In this document: one piece after another, positions 58,606 to 64,000 of the stretch
Position numbering within the stretch: the stretch's first letter is position 1
Layout of the letters: each line of letters starts with the position of its first letter
Assembly: GCA_028752905.1 (NCBI GenBank)
Contig: JAQNBH010000017.1
Location: forward strand, 37,017,101 to 37,081,100
DNA: 64,000 nucleotides
Direction of reading: 5' to 3'
Source: Cladorhizidae sp. MBARI D1340-BT2
Lineage: Eukaryota; Porifera; Demospongiae; Poecilosclerida; Cladorhizidae
The notes under the pieces: generated by a model
The model's database searches: none
What the model saw: the letters and a program-made list of their open reading frames with translations, nothing else
What the model was told of the DNA's origin: nothing
Position numbers and translations under genes: made by a program

Positions 58606-58983
58606 GCCATGATTACATTGTGGTCAAAGCAGCTGCATGCTTTAGAATTTAGATCACCAGATCACCAGCTGTTTTAGTTGCTAGTTGCTGCTGAACCACC
58701 ACCTCAGAAGAAGCCAAAACGAATCTGCAAGTGGAAAGATGAATGGACATGCTATAACATGTCATCAGGGACCAAAAACTACCACGCTGTCTCAGTCAGA
58801 ATAATTTGAGTCTGGCAGTTACTAACCTTGCATTTTTCATTAGCTAGTAAGTATATAGTAGCTAGCTAGTATTATTGGTTTCCAATTTTATGTAAATCTT
58901 TTGCTATAATATACAGTACACTGTTTGTGGGAGGGGGGGTGTCCAAGGAAATGACTCAATTGTCCAGGGAAAATTGGTCATAT

Positions 58984-61819
58984 CAGGGGTGGATCCAGGA
59001 ATGTTGAATTGGGAGGCCCATTAATATTGGAGATTTAGAGGATCTTGCATCAGGGAGGGTGTGGGAGGCATACCCACGTAAATGTAAAAGTGCAATATCA
59101 GGCCTGCTATGTGGGCACTGATACTAACCCGTACATTTCTGTGCAAGAGTTGATATACTATCTATAATTATAGACAATAGAATCTGCTCCTGGGGGTGCT
59201 TGGGCATGACCCACATTTTTAAAAACCTCTTGACCTTGGGCATGTCTTGGGCCTGGTTTTGTGGAGATGGCTACTCCTGGGCATCATCAGGTCCTATTAG
59301 AGACACCTCTAATGCTTTTCAGGTGTTAATTTCCAAGTATTATATGTGTTGATTGCAGGAAATTAACACCTTAAAACATCACCGTGGGCCACTTTAACAT
59401 CAGATGCTGCACAGGTATAGCCACACCCAAAATATGCCCAAGGTCAAAAGATTTTTTTAAATGTTGGTTTTTCCATTTTACCACCTCCTGGAGAGGAGTC
59501 TATAAAGGACAAACACACACACACACACGCACACAGACACACACACACACACAGAGACAGACATTCAGATTGATGTACATGTACTGTAAACTCTGGTTCT
59601 TAGTGCCATAGCTTCTAACTGAAACGACAAGAAAACCAGCGCCCCGGCACTTTTTATATAATGCACAATGTTATTCTTAATCAAAATTAACTAGTGCTTA
59701 ATAAAGATGCAGTGACAAATTCGAGATGATAATTCAGATATCATGTTATCAAGATAAGGAACAAAAAAAGGTCGCCTCCAGTACACATATGAAGTTTCAC
59801 CACTAACATTACTTCGCATTGTTTGTTTGTTTGGCACATCTACGAGGCACAGAAATTTGAAATGTTTGCTACTTCAGCCATTGTAAGCACACTCTCATAC
59901 ATTTTTAAAAATGACTCCTCAGGCTCTTTTCTCATATCTGTGAATACATCGAAAACACCTTGAATCTGCTGGTATGCTGCAATAATATCCATACTGGTTC
60001 CCTGAAGCATAGTTGCTAGTGATGATGTAAAACCAAAAAAATATCTGGCACATTGAAAGGAAGCAATGAATGATGATGAAGTTAGCTGACATAGGAGAAC
60101 ATTTGCTTCAGTTACTGTTTTGCTATCCAACCTGATGTCAGAATCCTGTCTTGAACGAATGTCCTCTAGACATTCAAGCAAAGGCTCATACATTATCTGG
60201 AAATCAAACAAAGATGTGTGTCTTTCGACCCAGCGAGTTGTACAAAGCAACTTAACCTTCTTGATTGGAATCAAATTCTCAGTTCTGATTGAGTTGTAGT
60301 TATCTATATGCTTCTCTAAATATCCCTGCCTTTTCGGTGAGTATTTTTAAAAGATTCCAAGCTGAGTGATTGTAGATAGCATGCAGTGTATTTCTGGCTG
60401 ATGATGCTTTTGAGAGAGCAAGATTAGGATCATGGCTACAACAATGGAAGTAAGAGCAAACTTCATGAAATTTGCTGCACAACCATTTAGGTACCCTGCC
60501 ATATTCCCAGCTCCATCATAAGTTTGTACTTGGCAGTTTTCAGGACGTCTGAGAACTTTAATTATTTCAGAGCACAATGCTTCTCCAGTAATTCGTTCAC
60601 AAGCGATAAATCTTTCAACAGTGGTGGTACCTACAGTGTAACGTAGGACAATCCCAAGTTGCTCCCAATTTGATTTGTCGGTTACCTTATCAGCTTCAAT
60701 TGCATATAAGGATCCATTTTCCTGATTTTTTATTTCTCATTTTGCATAAAATCCTTAATGCAAAACAGAAGCTCATTTTGTGCTGTCTTTGAAACATGCT
60801 TGGGATTGCGTGCACATGTTTCTAAGTGTTCCTTTAAATCAGTATCTCCAGCATCTACACGAAAGTCGATTAGAGATAGTAGATTCCCTGGATTCAAAGA
60901 AGCCTCCTCTTCCATGTGACCACGTAATGCAATTCCTTGTCTCCCACAAAATGAAACACACTTAATTATTGATCCTAAAATTTTCCGATTTTTCTCAATT
61001 CTTTTTGCAGTGTGCTCAGATATTGAGTTATCAATCCGGGTCGATGGGTTTTCAGATGTTTGAATAAATGCATTAAGGCGAGCTTCTGACATTTTGTGGT
61101 ACTCAAGGCAAGAGTGTGCTCGCAAATCGCTTTGGGCATCTTTCCAATTTTGGTAAGCTTTGGTAATCAACAATGATCCTCTTTGCCCATGTACAGGTTT
61201 GACAGGAAAAAGCACACATGATAGGCAGTAAATTCCATCGAGGTAGATTTTAAACCATTCATGCTGGCAATACCGCTTCTTAATACCCATAGAACTGTTT
61301 TTGTCTTTATAAACTTTATCTGGAAATTTGAAAGTTTTGTCAGGACATCTCTCTTTGAGTAGCAAGAGTTTAGTTTTTTTCTGGTAGGCTAGCACATTCC
61401 AGGTAGTCAATGATATCAATAGGACCCTCAGGCTCTGGCCTAACAGTGAGAACTGTACCTCCAACTGAGCCAGGGTTGTGATTTGCTGAAGGGTATCATC
61501 AGGTCTCCATCTTTTCTCAGCAACCTCTCCAGTGGCAAGAACAAAGAAATCAGTAATAAGTGTTCTTTTCATCTTGCACTCAGAAAGTCAAGGGTCAGAA
61601 ACTGAATGGCAGGCCAGCTGTCAATATCACACACACTGCTGCAGCTGTCAACTCATCAATACACAGACCAGTTTGTTAATTGATTATTACAATCACTATC
61701 AGTATGATCAACCACTAACTTATAGTAAGCTATAGTGACAGACACTAGCTTTGATCATAATAATGGGATAAATAATTTACTACATATTTTAGGGCCCCCC
61801 CCTCCTGTATCCACCCATG
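58984..61819 (-). mobile_element. hAT element with CAGGGGTGGATCCAGGA-type ends
   Basis: The left end CAGGGGTGGATCCAGGA is matched in inverse at the right by CATGGGTGGATACAGGA, a familiar hAT terminal repeat. The transposase lies between them on the minus strand. I could not match an 8-bp duplication (GGTCATAT against AAGGGATT), so one end may have changed. A (CA)n tract lies near 59,514. Confidence 0.75.
59600..61572 (-). pseudogene. ZMYM1-like hAT transposase, copy 2, best preserved
   Basis: A 280-codon frame (60,730-61,572) starts MKRTLITDFFVLATGEVAEK and carries the TTF-type zinc finger (CQHEWFKIYLDGIYCLSCVL, F, then WKDAQSDLRAHSCLEYHK), followed by GRQGIALRGH and NPGNLLSLIDFRVDAGD (DUF4371-type region). 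After a frameshift at about 60,735 it continues EADKVTDKSNWEQLGIVLRY, CQVQTYDGAGNMAGYLNGCA and, after further breaks, LLCTTRWVERHTS and YFFGFTSSLATMLQG (59,840-60,274). It ends near YWRRPFFVPYLDNMISEL at about 59,750; the dimerisation domain is missing. Confidence 0.85.
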
Positions 61820-62137
61820 AAGGGATTTAATCTGCCAAGGTTGGGAGGTCTACAGTGAGTTTATGGGTATCACATGTCTTGTACAAACCAAGGTCTCTAC
61901 AATTCTCAGGGACTGACTGGATCATCATCATGACGTGTCAGAAGACAGCAGGAGATTGGCCTTCTCCTATAATGTTATATCGGTATAAAAGTGAATGCAT
62001 ATTTTACTTTCTTGACAATAATTATGCTACTTTGGTTTCTGCCGCTTCCAGAAAAGAGATGATGATGATGAGGTAGTGTCTTGAGACGATTCTATTTAAA
62101 TAATTATTTCATAATTTAATATAAATCTTCATGAAAC
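61820..62137. other. noncoding interval
   Basis: Nothing recognised. Confidence 0.35.
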
Positions 62138-62260
62138 TACTAAAGCGTAAGTATGTGGTCAAGTGTGTGGGTAGAAAAAGAATTTTATGGAATTTTAATT
62201 AAATTTATTTTCCAACTGGGCTCTTGACCATGTACTTACGTTTTAGCGCCTAATCAAAAA
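62138..62260. repeat. central part of the foldback repeat family
   Basis: TAAAGCGTAAGTATGTGGTC on the left is inverted on the right as GACCATGTACTTACGTTTTA, around an AT-rich centre. It matches the middle of the 27-kb palindrome. Confidence 0.85.
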
Positions 62261-62560
62261 GGTCATTGCATAGAGGAAAGGGTTGGAGGAATTGCAAAGG
62301 TGCAAAGGTTTTGGTCTTTGGCCTTAGATTTTTCTGATAATTATTATCAGACAAATCATCAACACATTACAAGACAATCAATGTAAACCACATCTCACAT
62401 GACATCAGATGCAGCTGCATTGCTCTATCATGCAAGTCAGTGTTAGTTTTACTTTGCTATGGCATCTACTCATTTTGGACTTTGCCTGATCTTCCACCTG
62501 CTCCTCATCATCCCCTTGACAGCTTTTCATTCCCAAAAATACTTTTTGTAAAGAAAAAAG
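62261..62560. other. noncoding interval
   Basis: Nothing recognised. Confidence 0.35.
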
Positions 62561-62569
62561 TTGTAGCGA

Positions 62570-63020
62570 GGTTTCTTGGCTGAAACAGTGGACTTTGAAT
62601 TGATGAGAAGTGCTTATTGCCACATTTGTGTAACTGCTTTCAAGCAGAAGAAGATGAGAGAATCTCGAGCTGATCCTGTGTTTGTAAGTCAGTGCCTGAC
62701 TTCATGTAGTTTGCTATCTAACTAAATAAACTTTCAGTTCTACTCTTACCTGTTCCTTTTATAGGTATCCACAGGATTTTGTAATTGGAAAGATGCACTA
62801 TGGTATTGAGAAGACATGAGCAAAGTCTAAGCCATCGCCAGGCTGTTGAAATGATCATTAATCTTCCTACGCCTCCTATAAGCGTTGGTGAGCAATTATC
62901 CCGTGAGTATGGAAAACAAAGGGAAATCAACATAAGTATGTTGATTAAAATTATGTCAAGTATTCAGTTTTTGGCTAGACAGGGATTAGCCCTTAGAGGT
63001 GATGCTAATGAGGGGTGAAA
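62570..63020 (+). pseudogene. ZMYM1-like hAT transposase relic, copy 3
   Basis: The plus strand encodes FELMRSAYCHICVTAFKQKK, then STGFCNWKDAL, then RRHEQSLSHRQAVEMIINLP and LIKIMSSIQFLARQGLALRG. The zinc finger C..C, GF.NWKDA, H..S..H and RQGLALRG blocks are those of TTF-finger hAT transposases. A short break at about 62,700-62,765 may be an intron or an insertion. It stops at about 63,018 and the rest is illegible. Confidence 0.8.
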
Positions 63021-64000
63021 GCTGAAGAAGATCCCAGAGTATAATATTGGCTGAAGAAGAAAACATACATCCCATGACAAACGAAATCTTGAAAGTCATG
63101 GCTATGCGTGTGTTGAGGGGAATTGCTAGTTCCATTCAGTCATCTCCATTCATTACCATAATGATGGACTGATGTTTCTGATCATGAGTGGGGCTCAATA
63201 AATTATGCTAGCATTTTTTTGAGCATTTTAGGTGTGCTGAAGCACTGAGAATAATGCCAGCATTATAGGCAGAATTTTTACTGATTCCAAGCATTATAGG
63301 CAGGATTTAAAAAAAAAGTTAATTTTTGAATACATGATGCAAAAAAAGCAGACTGGATCACAAGTTTAATTTTTATACAGCAGATATCTATGCACACAAA
63401 ATGTAGTGTATGTATATATAATTATATATACATCTATCACTTAGCATAGTTAGCACACAGCTACTTGCTAAGTGATAGATCATAGGCGGAGCAGTATATT
63501 ATCGAGTGGCTAAGTCAGAATGAAACTTCACCTGAACCTAAGGAAGCTTCTCCACCGTGGGATGCTGCGCTTCTCCCACGATTTATTTTTTTAACATTCG
63601 CGCTTTTTCCCCAAATCATTGTTCTGCTGTTTCAGAAGCAGGCTTTGACTTTTATCTTTCTCTCCTTTTCCGAAGTCTATTTTCTTTATCCATTGTGGCA
63701 AATCAAGTAGCTAGCTGTTCTGCTTAAAAAGATTTGGAATCTGCAGCTATGGTTTTAGTATGGACCTATCCCTAATCACACCTCCAAAGCTATAAATCTG
63801 TGGGCTTCGGGGAGTGCCAGCTTGCGTTGTAGTTTTCACAGTAAATCAGTAGACTCCATCCCAAAACATTGCAGCTGCTGTGGTTTGTTTTTACAGCACA
63901 CTCTTATTAGTCAAGAAATGTATTGTAAACCACAACAAAGTATCAAGCTAACCAAGCTTAAAATTACTCTGATGATTTTCCATCATGCCAGTAATTTTAG
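63021..64000. other. end of window: AT-rich DNA with a diverged copy of the 45-kb segment
   Basis: Sequence at about 63,510-63,585 resembles 45,050-45,120, and CTGTGGGCTTCGGGGAGTG at 63,800 resembles 43,096 (CTGTGGGCATCGGGGAGTG), so part of the 42-45 kb duplicated unit recurs here. A TAGCACACAGCTA-type inverted repeat (CTATCACTTAGCA and TGCTAAGTGATAG) lies at 63,433-63,479. A short frame starting MDKENRLRKRRE on the minus strand near 63,695 has a stop after 13 codons. Confidence 0.5.

Noticed and set aside
63640..63700. MDKENRLRKRRE frame (minus) as the N-terminus of a basic-repeat or PIF1/Helitron-linked protein
   Set aside because: The frame stops after 13 codons and no further repeat of the motif is legible.

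Overview
This is eukaryotic, animal-type DNA. It is AT-rich, gene-poor and intron-rich, with GT-AG splice sites, long introns and many decayed transposons. I see no bacterial operon, CRISPR array, rRNA or convincing tRNA. The gene content (a TRPA-type ankyrin cation channel, piggyBac, Tigger/pogo, hAT, Gypsy and Penelope-type elements) fits a marine invertebrate. A sponge or another early-branching animal is my guess from style and composition only.

One real host gene dominates the window. It is a TRPA1-like channel on the minus strand, read from about 35.7 kb down to the left edge. Twelve exons chain together with every intron phase matching (24,388 to 106): an ankyrin-repeat N-terminus, the conserved linker before the membrane domain, transmembrane segment S1, and a long cysteine- and N-glycosylation-rich S1-S2 loop. 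Three more upstream exons are tentative: 26,054-26,121, a 25-nt microexon at 30,030-30,054, and a starting exon at 35,603-35,728. S2-S6, the pore and the C-terminus lie beyond base 1.

The introns of this gene are full of mobile DNA. From left to right they hold a TTAA-flanked MITE (561-1,242), a 47-48 bp minisatellite (5.76-6.29 kb), a hAT element with an 8-bp target duplication that contains a nested Tigger element (8,480-10,750), a deleted piggyBac with a perfect 28-bp hairpin (14,455-15,380), a 3.3-kb piggyBac with both ends and most of its transposase (17,020-20,295), a foldback element (21,089-22,043), a second Tigger (22,092-23,077), a TTAA element carrying a roughly 0.7-kb palindrome (26,828-28,394), and a third Tigger broken by two insertions (30.65-33.15 kb).

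To the right of the TRPA gene (36-64 kb) I find almost only retroelements and hAT relics. There is a hammerhead-ribozyme-like motif (36,712-36,777, minus); a Ty3/Gypsy element with integrase before reverse transcriptase, the Gmr1-like order (38,026-41,324); a LINE fragment (41.3-41.9 kb); a locally duplicated 1-kb unit with exon-like segments (42.0-45.5 kb); two LTR elements lying side by side (45.55-49.25 kb); a Penelope-type GIY-YIG relic (53.7 kb); a third Gypsy remnant (55.1-56.5 kb); and three ZMYM1-like hAT transposase relics (57.0-58.4, 59.0-61.8 and 62.6-63.0 kb).

All calls come from reading the sequence and from knowledge of the protein families. No database search was run, and exon edges are inferred from splice signals and reading frame.
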